From assembly GCA_024123915.1 (NCBI GenBank), contig CP099650.1, positions 4,464,001-4,528,000 of the forward strand: a DNA stretch of 64,000 nucleotides, in the 5' to 3' direction. Every line of letters starts with the position of its first letter. Position 1 is the stretch's first letter. The notes under the pieces are model-generated. The model made no database searches. It was given only the letters and a program-made list of their open reading frames with translations, and had not been told where the DNA came from. This document shows positions 1 to 8,405 of this stretch, piece by piece. The translations under genes and the position numbers were made by a program. The stretch comes from Oxalobacteraceae bacterium OTU3CAMAD1. GTDB taxonomy: Bacteria; Pseudomonadota; Gammaproteobacteria; Burkholderiales; Burkholderiaceae_D.

Positions 1-578
1 TGTTCGGCCAGCACCGCGCTGCGCGCCGGATCGACCTGATAGGCGCCTTGCTTGGTGGCCGCCAGCCGGGCGGCGCTGCCGTGGCGGTCGGCCAGCAGGA
101 AGCTGGAGAAGTCAACCAGGTGCGCGCCACCGTCGCTGGCCAGGATGTCGCCCGACCACAGCACGGCGTTGGCGAACGATTCCTTGACGGCGGCCCGTTC
201 ATCCTTGTCCGCCGACGCGGCGATGTAGGCGGTATTGTCCTGCGCCAGAAACAGCTTGGCGCCATGTTTTTCGAAATGGACCATGCGCATGTCGCCGGCC
301 TGGCCGCGATCGAGGCCGACGTCGTTCGAGCCCAGTGCGTACGGCAGGGAACTCAGTAGCAGGAAGGGCTGCTCCAGCGACGCCACCGACAGCAGCACCC
401 TGCCCTTGGCCGCGTCGCGCCAGACGTCGATGAAGCCCGGCTGCGATTGCAGGCCGCGCGTGACGTCCGCCACCGATTTGGCGGGAGTGTTCGATTGCGC
501 CAGCGCCGGTGCCCCCGGCGCCGCGCCCATCATCAGAAGAGCGAGCAGCAGCGGCCCGGCGGCTGGCGCGGTCCTCAT
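1..578 (-). CDS. Zinc-dependent metalloprotease with DUF5117 domain, N-terminal part (runs off window)
   Basis: This reading frame starts at the ATG at 578 and runs out of the window at position 1, so about 190 N-terminal residues are visible. The first 27 or so residues form a signal peptide (basic start, Leu-rich core, ending ALAQ), so the protein is exported. The following stretch, with a GSNDVGLDRGQ motif and then VHFEKHGAKLFLAQDN, resembles the DUF5117 domain that precedes the catalytic domain in a family of bacterial zinc metalloproteases; this is a memory-based assignment. The zinc motif itself would lie outside the window. The start overlaps the stop of the upstream peptidase gene by four bases (ATGA), indicating translational coupling and a two-peptidase operon. 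Confidence 0.75.
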   Translation of the reverse strand, partial: MRTAPAAGPLLLALLMMGAAPGAPALAQSNTPAKSVADVTRGLQSQPGFIDVWRDAAKGRVLLSVASLEQPFLLLSSLPYALGSNDVGLDRGQAGDMRMVHFEKHGAKLFLAQDNTAYIAASADKDERAAVKESFANAVLWSGDILASDGGAHLVDFSSFLLADRHGSAARLAATKQGAYQVDPARSAVLAE

Positions 579-2794
579 TGCGGGCCCGCCGCCTTGACAG
601 CCGCGGTCGCCGGCGCAGGAGCGGTTTGCGCCCCAGTGGTTTGCACCGCCGGCGTCGCGCCGTCCATTTGCAGCGCGCGGCTCAGGAAGCCCCAGCGGTC
701 CGCCACCTCCTCGATCTGCTTGGTGGTCGGCTTGCCGGCGCCGTGGCCGGCCTTGGTGTCGATGCGAATCAGGATCGGCGCGGCGCCGGCCTGGTCGGCC
801 TGCGCGGCGGCGGCGAACTTGAAGCTGTGCGCCGGCACGACGCGGTCGTCATGGTCGGCGGTGGTGATCATCGTCGCCGGATAGCAGGTCCCCTTTTTCA
901 GGTTGTGCAGCGGCGAGTACTTGACCAGCGCCTTGAACTCCTCCGGGTTGTCGGACGAACCGTAGTCCGACGTCCACGCCCAGCCGATGGTGAATTTATG
1001 GAAGCGCAGCATATCGAGCACGCCCACCTGCGGGATCGCGGCGGCGAACAATTCCGGACGCTGCGTCATCGCCGCACCGACCAGCAGGCCGCCATTGCTG
1101 CCGCCGCCGATGGCCAGTTTGGCCGGCGACGTGACCTTGTGCGCGATCAGCCATTCGGCCGCGCCGATAAAGTCGTCGAACACGTTCTGCTTTTGCAGCT
1201 TGGTGCCCGCCTCGTGCCACGATTCGCCGTACTCGCCGCCTCCGCGCAGATTGGCCATGACGTAGACGCCGCCCATCTCCAGCCACGCCAGATTGGCGAC
1301 CGAGAACGACGGCGTCAGCGACACATTGAAGCCGCCGTAGCCATACAGGTAGGTCGGATTGGCGCCGTCCAGCTTCAAGCCCTTCTTGGCGACGATGAAC
1401 ATCGGCACCTTGGTGCCGTCACGGCTGGTGAAGAACTCCTGGCGCGTCTCGAAGCCGGCCGGATCGAAATCCACCTTCGGCTGGCGGTACACGCTGCTCT
1501 TGTTGGCCTTCAGGTCGTAGCGGTAGATCGTCGTCGGCGTGGTGAAGCTGGTGTACGAGTAGAAGGTCTCGGTGTCGGCGCGTTTGCCGCTAAAGCCGCC
1601 GGCCGTGCCGAGGCCCGGCAGTTCGATATCGTGCAGCGGCTTGCCTTTGAGGTCGAACACCTTGACCAGGCTATGCGCGTCGCTCAGGTAGTCCACCAGC
1701 AGTTGGTGGTTGACGATGGACGCCGACACCAGCGTGTTGGAGCTTTCCGGCACGATCTGCTTCCAGTTCAGCACCGCCGGCTTGCGCGTGTCGATGCTGA
1801 CGATGCGGCCGCGCGGCGCGTTGCGCTCCGTGTGGAACCAGAACACCGGACCTTCGTTGCCGACGAAGTTATAGACGGCGTCGAAGTCCTCCAGCAGGCC
1901 GACGACCTTGGAATCCTTGCGGCTCAAGTCCTTGTAGAACACGCGGTTCTTGTTCTCGGTGCCTTGCGAGGCGGTGATGATCAGATAGCGGCCGTCCTGG
2001 GTGACGTCGGCGCTGAAGCCCCAGTCCTTGTGGTCCGGACGGTCGTAGACCAGCGTATCGGCGTTTTGCGGCGTGCCCAGTTTATGGAAGTACAGCTTCT
2101 GGAAGTAGTTGACGTCTGCCAGCTTGGTCGCTTCCTTCGGCTCGTCGTAGCGGCTGTAGAAGAAACCGGAACCGTCGTGCAGCCACGCGGTGTTGGAGAA
2201 CTTGACCCACTTGATATGGTCTTCGACGTCCTTGCCGCTCTCGATGTCACGCACCCTGATCTCGTTCCAGTCCGAGCCCGAGGCGGCGGTGCTGTAGGCG
2301 AGATATTTGCCGTTCGGGCTCACGGCCAGTCCGGCCAGGGCGACGGTGCCGTCGGCGGCCAGCTTGTTCGGATCGAGCAGCATGCGCGGCACGTCGGCCA
2401 GCGTCTTCATCGTATAGAGCACGGACTGGTTCTGCAGGCCGTCGTTACGGCTGTAGAAATAGCGTCCGCCTTCCTTGAACGGCACGCTGAAGCGCTCGAA
2501 GTTCCACAGCTTGGTCAGGCGCGTTTTGATCGCGTCGCGGCCGGGGATCTCCGACAGGTAGCCTTGCGTGAGTTTGTTCTGGGCGTCGACCCAGTCCTTG
2601 GTGTCGGCGCTGTTGGCGTCCTCCAGCCAGCGGTACGGATCGGCCACTTTGACGCCGTGGTAATCGTCGGTCTGGTCGACCGTGCGGGTGGTTGGATAGG
2701 TCAGCGAGGTGCCGGTGGTGGCGCAGGTCTGCGCCATGGCGCCTTGCGCCAGCAGGACGGCGGCCGCCAGCGCGGCGCGTTTCAATTGCTTCAT
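575..2794 (-). CDS. Prolyl oligopeptidase (S9A family), exported
   Basis: This is a 739-residue serine peptidase of the prolyl oligopeptidase family, which cleaves after proline in short peptides. The catalytic Ser lies in GGGSNGGLL (about residue 566), the Asp in ADHDDRVVP (about 650) and the His in KAGHGAGKP (about 684). The N-terminal half is the beta-propeller. The start at 2794 was chosen because it begins a typical signal peptide (MKQLKRAALAAAVLLAQ...); the frame stays open 21 codons upstream, but those codons do not look like protein. Export suggests a periplasmic or secreted enzyme. A low-complexity Ala/Pro/Thr tail of about 25 residues follows the catalytic domain. The next gene begins inside the stop codon, so the two peptidases are co-translated. 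Confidence 0.93.
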   Translation of the reverse strand: MKQLKRAALAAAVLLAQGAMAQTCATTGTSLTYPTTRTVDQTDDYHGVKVADPYRWLEDANSADTKDWVDAQNKLTQGYLSEIPGRDAIKTRLTKLWNFERFSVPFKEGGRYFYSRNDGLQNQSVLYTMKTLADVPRMLLDPNKLAADGTVALAGLAVSPNGKYLAYSTAASGSDWNEIRVRDIESGKDVEDHIKWVKFSNTAWLHDGSGFFYSRYDEPKEATKLADVNYFQKLYFHKLGTPQNADTLVYDRPDHKDWGFSADVTQDGRYLIITASQGTENKNRVFYKDLSRKDSKVVGLLEDFDAVYNFVGNEGPVFWFHTERNAPRGRIVSIDTRKPAVLNWKQIVPESSNTLVSASIVNHQLLVDYLSDAHSLVKVFDLKGKPLHDIELPGLGTAGGFSGKRADTETFYSYTSFTTPTTIYRYDLKANKSSVYRQPKVDFDPAGFETRQEFFTSRDGTKVPMFIVAKKGLKLDGANPTYLYGYGGFNVSLTPSFSVANLAWLEMGGVYVMANLRGGGEYGESWHEAGTKLQKQNVFDDFIGAAEWLIAHKVTSPAKLAIGGGSNGGLLVGAAMTQRPELFAAAIPQVGVLDMLRFHKFTIGWAWTSDYGSSDNPEEFKALVKYSPLHNLKKGTCYPATMITTADHDDRVVPAHSFKFAAAAQADQAGAAPILIRIDTKAGHGAGKPTTKQIEEVADRWGFLSRALQMDGATPAVQTTGAQTAPAPATAAVKAAGPQ

Positions 2795-2883
2795 GCGTGG
2801 TTCCGTGGGTCGTAGGATGATATATCGATGATAGCTTGCCTTATGACAAATAAGCAACGTTAGGCAGCCGATCCCGTCGTGTT

Positions 2884-3122
2884 TTATTCGGCGCGCAGTA
2901 CCCGATCGGTGGGGACGATACGGACGTCGTGCATTTGATCGAGGTAGGCTTCCAGATACGTTTGTGGGAGGCGCCGACCACCACGAGCACGCGCATGCCG
3001 GGCCGCACGGTCATCGCGTCGCGAATGTTGGATGCCATGCGCAGATTGCGCGTCTCCCAATAAGCGACGTAGCCGCGCCCATAGCGGCACGGCGATGGCT
3101 CCTCCAACGCCGCGCCGAGGTC
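2884..3122 (-). pseudogene. Remnant of a DUF5694-family protein, frameshifted and N-terminally truncated
   Basis: Two adjacent minus-strand frames together encode the C-terminal end of what I recognise as a DUF5694-type protein. The first frame reads DLGAALEE ... YVAYWETRNLRMASNI ... RVLVVVGASHK and ends sensibly near 2961. The second continues as YLEAYLDQMHDVRIV and stops at 2884. Restoring one C after AAAC near 2960 joins them as ASHKPYLEAYLDQ. Only about 80 residues are left of a family normally around 250-300 long, and I see no N-terminal part upstream. It is therefore a decayed gene rather than a simple sequencing slip. The family has no firmly known function. Confidence 0.6.
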
Positions 3123-3323
3123 GCTGCGGAAGGCCTGCTCCGGGCACCGGAACGTGGCAGGCTGCAGCGATGAAAACAGTCGTGAATAGACGGTGCATAC
3201 ATGCTCCTGAAATGGGGTTTCAGCAGTGTATGCGACAAGCGGCGCCGAAATGGATGAGCTTGCGACGTACGGCAAAAAAGCTTGCATGAAATGCAAATAG
3301 CGGCGATGGGCCGAAGCCGCGAG

Positions 3324-5729
3324 TCAGATGAATACGTGATTCCCCGTCGTCTCGACGGACGGCGCCTGCCACTTCTCCAGCCAGGCGATCATCTGGTCGC
3401 CGGGGATCGGCCGGCTCATGAAGTAGCCCTGCCCCTGGTCGCATCCCAGGCTGGCCAGCAGGCGCCATACGGCTTCGCTCTCGATGCCCTCGGCCACCAC
3501 GCGCAGGCCCATGTTGTGCCCCAGGTCGATGGTCGAGCGCACGATCTTGGTGTCGCCTTCGTCGTGCTCCATATTGAGCACGAAGGACTTGTCGATCTTG
3601 AGCTCATTGACCGGCAGCCGTTTCAGATACGCCAGCGACGAATAGCCGGTGCCGAAATCGTCGATCGACAAATCGAAGCCCATGGCGCTGAGGCGCTCCA
3701 GCGTGGTTTGCGCCCGCACCGGATCGTCCATGATGGCGCTCTCGGTGATCTCCAGGCAGAACGAGCCGGCCGAGAGATTGTGGCGTACCAGCAGGTCGGC
3801 GAACTTCGTTGGCAGGTCCTGGTCCAGCAGGTCGCGCGTGGACAGATTGACCGACACCTTCAGATGATGCCCCCTGGCCGCCAGCTCCTGGCACAGCTCC
3901 GCCGAACGCTCCATCACCCAGCGCGTGAGCACGCGGATAAAGCCGGTCTGCTCAGCGAACGGAATGAATTCGTCCGGGAACACGTTGCCGCGCTCCGGAT
4001 GCACCCAGCGCACCAGCGCCTCCATGCCGACCACCTTGCCGGTATCGAGCATGATCTTGGGCTGCACGTGCAGGCGGAACTCGTTGCGCTCAATGGCGCT
4101 GCGCAGTTCCGTCAGCAGCGACAGGCTCTTTTCGCTGGACTTGTCCATCGCCGCGTCGTAGACCACGGCGCCGTCGTTGCGCTGCTTGGCCGCGTACATC
4201 GCCACCTCGGCCATGCTGAGCAAGGCTTCGCCGTCGCTGCCGTGGAGGGGATAACCGGCGATCCCCAGGCCGGCGCCGATGTCGACCATCTGCTCCTCCA
4301 GCGACAGCGGCGTCTCCAGCGCCTGCAGGATTTCGGCCGCCATGCGCCGGGCCGCCTCGACGTCCGACGCCGGCAGCAGCACCGCGAATTCGTCGCCGCC
4401 CAGCCGCGCCACCTGCGCCGACGACTGCCGCCGGTTCGCCAGCAGCAGTTGCAGGCGGCCGGCCACCTGGCGCAGCAGCGCGTCGCCAAAGCTGTGGCCC
4501 ATCACATCGTTGACGTGCTTGAAGCGGTCCAGGTCCATCATCAGCACGAACACGGCCTCCTCGCGTTTGCGGGCGTCCTCCATCGCGTCGTTCAGCAGCA
4601 GCAGGAACTGGGCGCGGTTGGGCAAATTGGTCAAGGTGTCCCAATACGCCAGGCGGCGGATTTCCTGTTCACGCTTGGCGATCCCCTCGCGCATCGAATC
4701 GAAGGCATGGGCCAGCGCGCCGATTTCGTCTTCGCGGCTGGTGTCGATCTGGCCTTTGTAGTCGCCCTGCTCCAGGCGTTTGGCGGTGTCGGCCAGCTCG
4801 CTGATCGGCTGGGCGATGCGCTTGGCGGTGAAGATGATGGCCAGCGCCGAGATGGCGATGCCGCCGGCGGTGAGGAAGATCAGCCAGCGCTCCAGGCGCG
4901 CGTATTCGGCGGTGGCCTCGTCGATCGAGCGCGCCAGCAGCACGCTGGCGGTCTGGCCGTTGTCCTGGCCGATCGACATCAAACGCGCGCTATAACGGCC
5001 GGTTTCCACCTCGATGTCGAACGGTCCGGTGGGCGCGGCCGGCAAGGCCTGCAACTGCTCGACCACCGATTGCGCCGAGGCGCCCACATACGTGGAGCCG
5101 GCCGACATCCATTTGCCCTGCGGGTCGCGCGTCAGCACGGTGGTGTGCAGCGAACTGACGTCGCGCATTTCGTTGGCCAGCTGGCGGTCGATCGGGAAGG
5201 TCATCACGATCCAGCCGATGGTGATCGGCGCCTTGACCGGCATGACGACGATCTGGTACGGGCGGCGCTCGATGATGGCGATGCCGTTGGCGCCATCGGC
5301 CGCTTCGGCCGCGTCGAGCATGCTGACGGCCATTTTCTCCAGGCCCGCTGCCTGGGTAGTGTTGGTCGATACGCTGATCTTGCGCTCGGCGCTGATCAGC
5401 ATCGTCAGCGACGCCTTGATGCGGCGCCCGCTGTTGGCCAGCGCCGATTCGATGGTGGCGCGATCGCCTTCGTCGTTGTTACCGATGGCGGCCAGGAACG
5501 CCGTGTCGCGCGCCAGCAGACGGGCGCCGAAGCGCAGGTTCTGGGCGTTTTGATCGAGCAGGCGACGAAATACCTTGGTGCCGTTATTGAGTTCACCGCC
5601 GATGGCCAGGCGCGCGTTGTTATCGATGCCGCGCTGGATCACCACCAGGCCGACCAGCTGCACGGCGACGATCAGGACCAGGAAAAGCCCCACGATCCGG
5701 CTTTCCAGGCTGCGAAAACGCATACGCAT
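3324..5729 (-). CDS. Membrane-anchored GGDEF-EAL c-di-GMP enzyme with periplasmic sensor domain
   Basis: This 801-residue protein has an N-terminal transmembrane helix (about 10-32), a periplasmic Cache-like sensor region (about 33-275), a second helix (about 280-300), a HAMP linker, a GGDEF domain and an EAL domain. The GGDEF signature is intact (RLGGDEFAVLL), but the RxxD inhibitory site expected just before it is absent (QSSA). The EAL domain keeps the catalytic set: EALVRW, NLS, EITES, DDFGTGYSS, KIDKSFV, AEGIE and QGY, so it should hydrolyse c-di-GMP. The gene starts 15 bases after the cupredoxin gene ends, so the two probably form an operon, and the periplasmic cupredoxin could feed the sensor domain (inference). 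The start at 5729 has an alternative ATG two codons later. Confidence 0.9.
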   Translation of the reverse strand: MRMRFRSLESRIVGLFLVLIVAVQLVGLVVIQRGIDNNARLAIGGELNNGTKVFRRLLDQNAQNLRFGARLLARDTAFLAAIGNNDEGDRATIESALANSGRRIKASLTMLISAERKISVSTNTTQAAGLEKMAVSMLDAAEAADGANGIAIIERRPYQIVVMPVKAPITIGWIVMTFPIDRQLANEMRDVSSLHTTVLTRDPQGKWMSAGSTYVGASAQSVVEQLQALPAAPTGPFDIEVETGRYSARLMSIGQDNGQTASVLLARSIDEATAEYARLERWLIFLTAGGIAISALAIIFTAKRIAQPISELADTAKRLEQGDYKGQIDTSREDEIGALAHAFDSMREGIAKREQEIRRLAYWDTLTNLPNRAQFLLLLNDAMEDARKREEAVFVLMMDLDRFKHVNDVMGHSFGDALLRQVAGRLQLLLANRRQSSAQVARLGGDEFAVLLPASDVEAARRMAAEILQALETPLSLEEQMVDIGAGLGIAGYPLHGSDGEALLSMAEVAMYAAKQRNDGAVVYDAAMDKSSEKSLSLLTELRSAIERNEFRLHVQPKIMLDTGKVVGMEALVRWVHPERGNVFPDEFIPFAEQTGFIRVLTRWVMERSAELCQELAARGHHLKVSVNLSTRDLLDQDLPTKFADLLVRHNLSAGSFCLEITESAIMDDPVRAQTTLERLSAMGFDLSIDDFGTGYSSLAYLKRLPVNELKIDKSFVLNMEHDEGDTKIVRSTIDLGHNMGLRVVAEGIESEAVWRLLASLGCDQGQGYFMSRPIPGDQMIAWLEKWQAPSVETTGNHVFI

Positions 5730-5744
5730 GCTCGGGGCGATCCT

Positions 5745-6392
5745 TTAATAGGCCGACGAAGTGGCGTCGGCCGCCGCTGGCTTCATCGGCAGTTTGAAGG
5801 TGGCCGTCGACAGTGTGTCGCCCGCCTTCACCGTCAACACCTGCTCGGGGGTGGCGCCGCCGACGGTGTTGTAGTGCCAGGCCTTGACCACGTACTTGCC
5901 GCCGACCGGCAGCGCGATGCGCGCGGCGCCGGCGCCGTCGGTCTTGGCGAAGTAAGGCGTGTCGACGATCTTGACGTAGGCAAGCATCTTGTCATGGATG
6001 TTACAGCCCAGGACCACGGTGCCGGCCTTGTCGAATACCTGCGGCGCGGCCGACTCGCCCGAATACAGCTTCTGGTCGAATTTATGGGCGGCCGAGAACG
6101 AGTAGATGTGATGACGGACTTTGTCGTTATTCGGGAAGAACACCTTGCTGCCGGTCTGTACCACGGTGACCAGCGGCAGGAACTTCAAGCCCTTCTGCTC
6201 GATCTGCCCATTGGCCTGCGCGTTGCCGGCGGCCGGGGCGGTTTCTGCTTCGATGTAGACCACCGTGTCGGCTAGCGGATTGCCAGCCGCGTCCTGCACT
6301 TGCACCTGCACAGTGGCACCGATGGCGCCCGCCGAAGCGGCGCTCAAACACATCAGGCTGAAAACGAGGCGGCAGCTGCTAAAACTATACAT
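5745..6392 (-). CDS. Periplasmic cupredoxin-like protein (methylamine-utilization type annotation)
   Basis: This is a 215-residue exported protein with a signal peptide over about the first 26 residues. It has a plastocyanin-like fold signature with a complete type 1 copper ligand set: His94 or His95 in KVRHHIYSFS, then Cys130, His133 and Met136 in GCNIHDKMLAYV. Members of this family are often labelled methylamine utilization protein, but no mau genes are nearby, so a role in methylamine oxidation is not supported. It lies directly upstream of the GGDEF-EAL gene with a 15-base gap. A GTG at 6410 in the same frame is an alternative start; the ATG at 6392 gives a cleaner signal peptide. Confidence 0.8.
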   Translation of the reverse strand: MYSFSSCRLVFSLMCLSAASAGAIGATVQVQVQDAAGNPLADTVVYIEAETAPAAGNAQANGQIEQKGLKFLPLVTVVQTGSKVFFPNNDKVRHHIYSFSAAHKFDQKLYSGESAAPQVFDKAGTVVLGCNIHDKMLAYVKIVDTPYFAKTDGAGAARIALPVGGKYVVKAWHYNTVGGATPEQVLTVKAGDTLSTATFKLPMKPAAADATSSAY

Positions 6393-6543
6393 GGTGGGCC
6401 CGGGGAGCACGTGGTCTGGCTATTGTAGCGCGACAACAATGTGAAGCGGAAATACTTATTGCGACAAAGGACTAAATTCATGATGGCGTCACAAACGCGT
6501 CATAGAATCGTACAGTTAAACCCACATTTCGCAAGCGATAATC

Positions 6544-8394
6544 GTGAAAACTGCCAGCAAACCGCTGCACCGTAGCAACGCCCCACCCGCCGCGGTGACA
6601 TACATCAGGCCCGAACTCGAGGACGAGGAGGCAGTGTTGCGCGACCATTTGTACGACATCCTTGCGCGCCGCCAGCTCAGCGCGCTGTTCCAGCCCATCG
6701 TCAACATGCAGAACGGCGACATCATCGCCTACGAAGGGTTGATACGCGGACCGTCCGACAGTCCGCTGCATTCGCCGATGAACCTGTTCAAGGTGGCGCG
6801 CGCCAGCGGGCTGACGGTGCAGGTCGAGCACCTGTGCCGCCAGGTGATACTGGAACGCTTCGCCGAGCTGGCGCTGCCCGGCAAGCTGTTTCTCAACGTC
6901 AGCCCCGACTGCCTGCTGCAGCGCGACGCGCGCCATGGCGAAACGCTGGAATTCATCCACCACGTCGGCATCAACCCGGACCGGGTGATTATCGAGCTGA
7001 CCGAGAACCAGCCGACCTATGACTACGAGCTGATGCGTGAGGCGGTGCGGCACTACCGCGACATGGGCTTCCAGATCGCCATCGACGATCTGGGCGAAGG
7101 TTTCTCCAGCCTGCGCCTGTGGTCGGAGTTGCGGCCGGAGTATGTCAAGATCGACATGCATTTCATCCAGGGCATCAACAACGACCCGGTGAAGCTGCAA
7201 TTCGTCCGCTCGATCCAGGAGATCGCCGAGAAATCGAACACGCTGGTCATCGCCGAGGGCATCGAGACACAGGCCGAGCTGCTGGTGATACGCGACATCG
7301 GCGTCGCCAACGGCCAGGGCTACCATCTGGGCCGGCCGCACCCGCAGCCGGCGCGCTCGGCGTCGGCCGAGGTGGTCAAGGCGCTGGCGCGCACCGGCGT
7401 CGCCGTGTACCCGCAGCGCGGCGCCGAAAAGAACGCCGCCACCATCGTCAAACTGCTCAACGAGGTGCAGACCGTTCCGTCGAACATGACCAACAACGAG
7501 GTCTACGAGATCTTCTTGAAGGAACCCAAACTGCTGATCATCCCGGTGGTCGACGGCGACCAGCCGCTGGGTCTGATCAGCCGCTTCGAGATGATCGACC
7601 ACTTCGCCCGGCCCTACCAGCGCGAGTTGTACGGCAAGAAATCGTGCCGGCAGTTCATGGACGCCAAGCCGCTGATCGCCGAGCAGGACACCACCTTGCA
7701 AGAGCTGAGCTTTCGCATGGTGCAGGCCGACGCCCACCACCTGTTCAACGGCTTCATCATCACCGACCAGGGCCGCTATCTGGGCCTGGGCACCGGCCAC
7801 GACCTGATGCGCGAGATCACGCAGCTGCAGATCAACGCGGCGCGCTACGCCAATCCGCTCACCCAGTTGCCCGGCAATGTCCCCATCAACGAGCACATCG
7901 ACCGGCTGCTGGAGAGCGGCGCGCGTTTCTGGGCCTGCTATGTCGACCTCGACCATTTCAAGCCGTTCAACGACGTCTACGGCTACCGCCGGGGCGACGA
8001 CGTCATCCAGTTGACCGGCAACATGCTCAGCGAGCGCTGCGACGCCAACCGCGATTTCGTCGGCCACATCGGCGGCGACGATTTCATGGTGTTGTTCCAG
8101 AGCGAGGATTGGGAGACCCGCTGCGCAGGCATCCTGGCCGACTTCGAGCGGAACGTGCAGGCGTTCTACAGCATCGAGGACCGCGAGCGCGGCGGCTACC
8201 TGAGCGAGGACCGCCAGGGGAAGAAGGTGTTTTACTCGTTGATGAGTCTGTCAATCGGCGTGATCCGCGTCGATCCGCACCAGTATTACTCGCACCACCA
8301 GATCGCCACGGCCGCCGCCGAATCCAAGCGGCAAGCCAAGAAAATCCACGGCAACAGCCTGTTTCTCGACCGCCGCCAGCAGCCGCAGAGCTAG
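6544..8394 (+). CDS. EAL-CBS-GGDEF c-di-GMP signalling protein, cytoplasmic
   Basis: This 616-residue soluble protein has an unusual domain order: an EAL domain (about 40-290), a CBS-pair region (about 300-440) and a C-terminal GGDEF domain (about 445-600). The EAL residues are kept (YEGLIRGP, LNVSPD, IELTENQP, IDDLGEGFSS, YVKIDMHF, AEGIE, GQGY), suggesting active phosphodiesterase. The cyclase signature reads GGDDF in GHIGGDDFMVL, a tolerated variant. CBS pairs usually bind adenosine nucleotides, so the balance of activities may respond to energy or nucleotide state (inference from the family). It uses a GTG start and has no obvious Shine-Dalgarno sequence. It is transcribed divergently from the cupredoxin/GGDEF-EAL pair, putting two c-di-GMP enzymes back to back. 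Confidence 0.9.
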   Translation: MKTASKPLHRSNAPPAAVTYIRPELEDEEAVLRDHLYDILARRQLSALFQPIVNMQNGDIIAYEGLIRGPSDSPLHSPMNLFKVARASGLTVQVEHLCRQVILERFAELALPGKLFLNVSPDCLLQRDARHGETLEFIHHVGINPDRVIIELTENQPTYDYELMREAVRHYRDMGFQIAIDDLGEGFSSLRLWSELRPEYVKIDMHFIQGINNDPVKLQFVRSIQEIAEKSNTLVIAEGIETQAELLVIRDIGVANGQGYHLGRPHPQPARSASAEVVKALARTGVAVYPQRGAEKNAATIVKLLNEVQTVPSNMTNNEVYEIFLKEPKLLIIPVVDGDQPLGLISRFEMIDHFARPYQRELYGKKSCRQFMDAKPLIAEQDTTLQELSFRMVQADAHHLFNGFIITDQGRYLGLGTGHDLMREITQLQINAARYANPLTQLPGNVPINEHIDRLLESGARFWACYVDLDHFKPFNDVYGYRRGDDVIQLTGNMLSERCDANRDFVGHIGGDDFMVLFQSEDWETRCAGILADFERNVQAFYSIEDRERGGYLSEDRQGKKVFYSLMSLSIGVIRVDPHQYYSHHQIATAAAESKRQAKKIHGNSLFLDRRQQPQS

Positions 8395-8405
8395 CGGTAA
8401 TCACA

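Noticed and set aside
509..2815. Plus-strand 768-residue open frame opposite the prolyl oligopeptidase gene
   Set aside because: It is a shadow of GC-rich codons on the other strand: Arg/Ala/Gly/His-rich, with no domain, while the minus strand encodes a complete peptidase.
2841..3296. 151-residue minus-strand frame taken as one gene
   Set aside because: Only its middle third resembles a protein family; the frame continues out of phase after a frameshift, so it is annotated as a pseudogene.
3282..6275. Plus-strand 997-residue open frame opposite the GGDEF-EAL and cupredoxin genes
   Set aside because: It spans two well-supported minus-strand genes and has the composition of a shadow frame.
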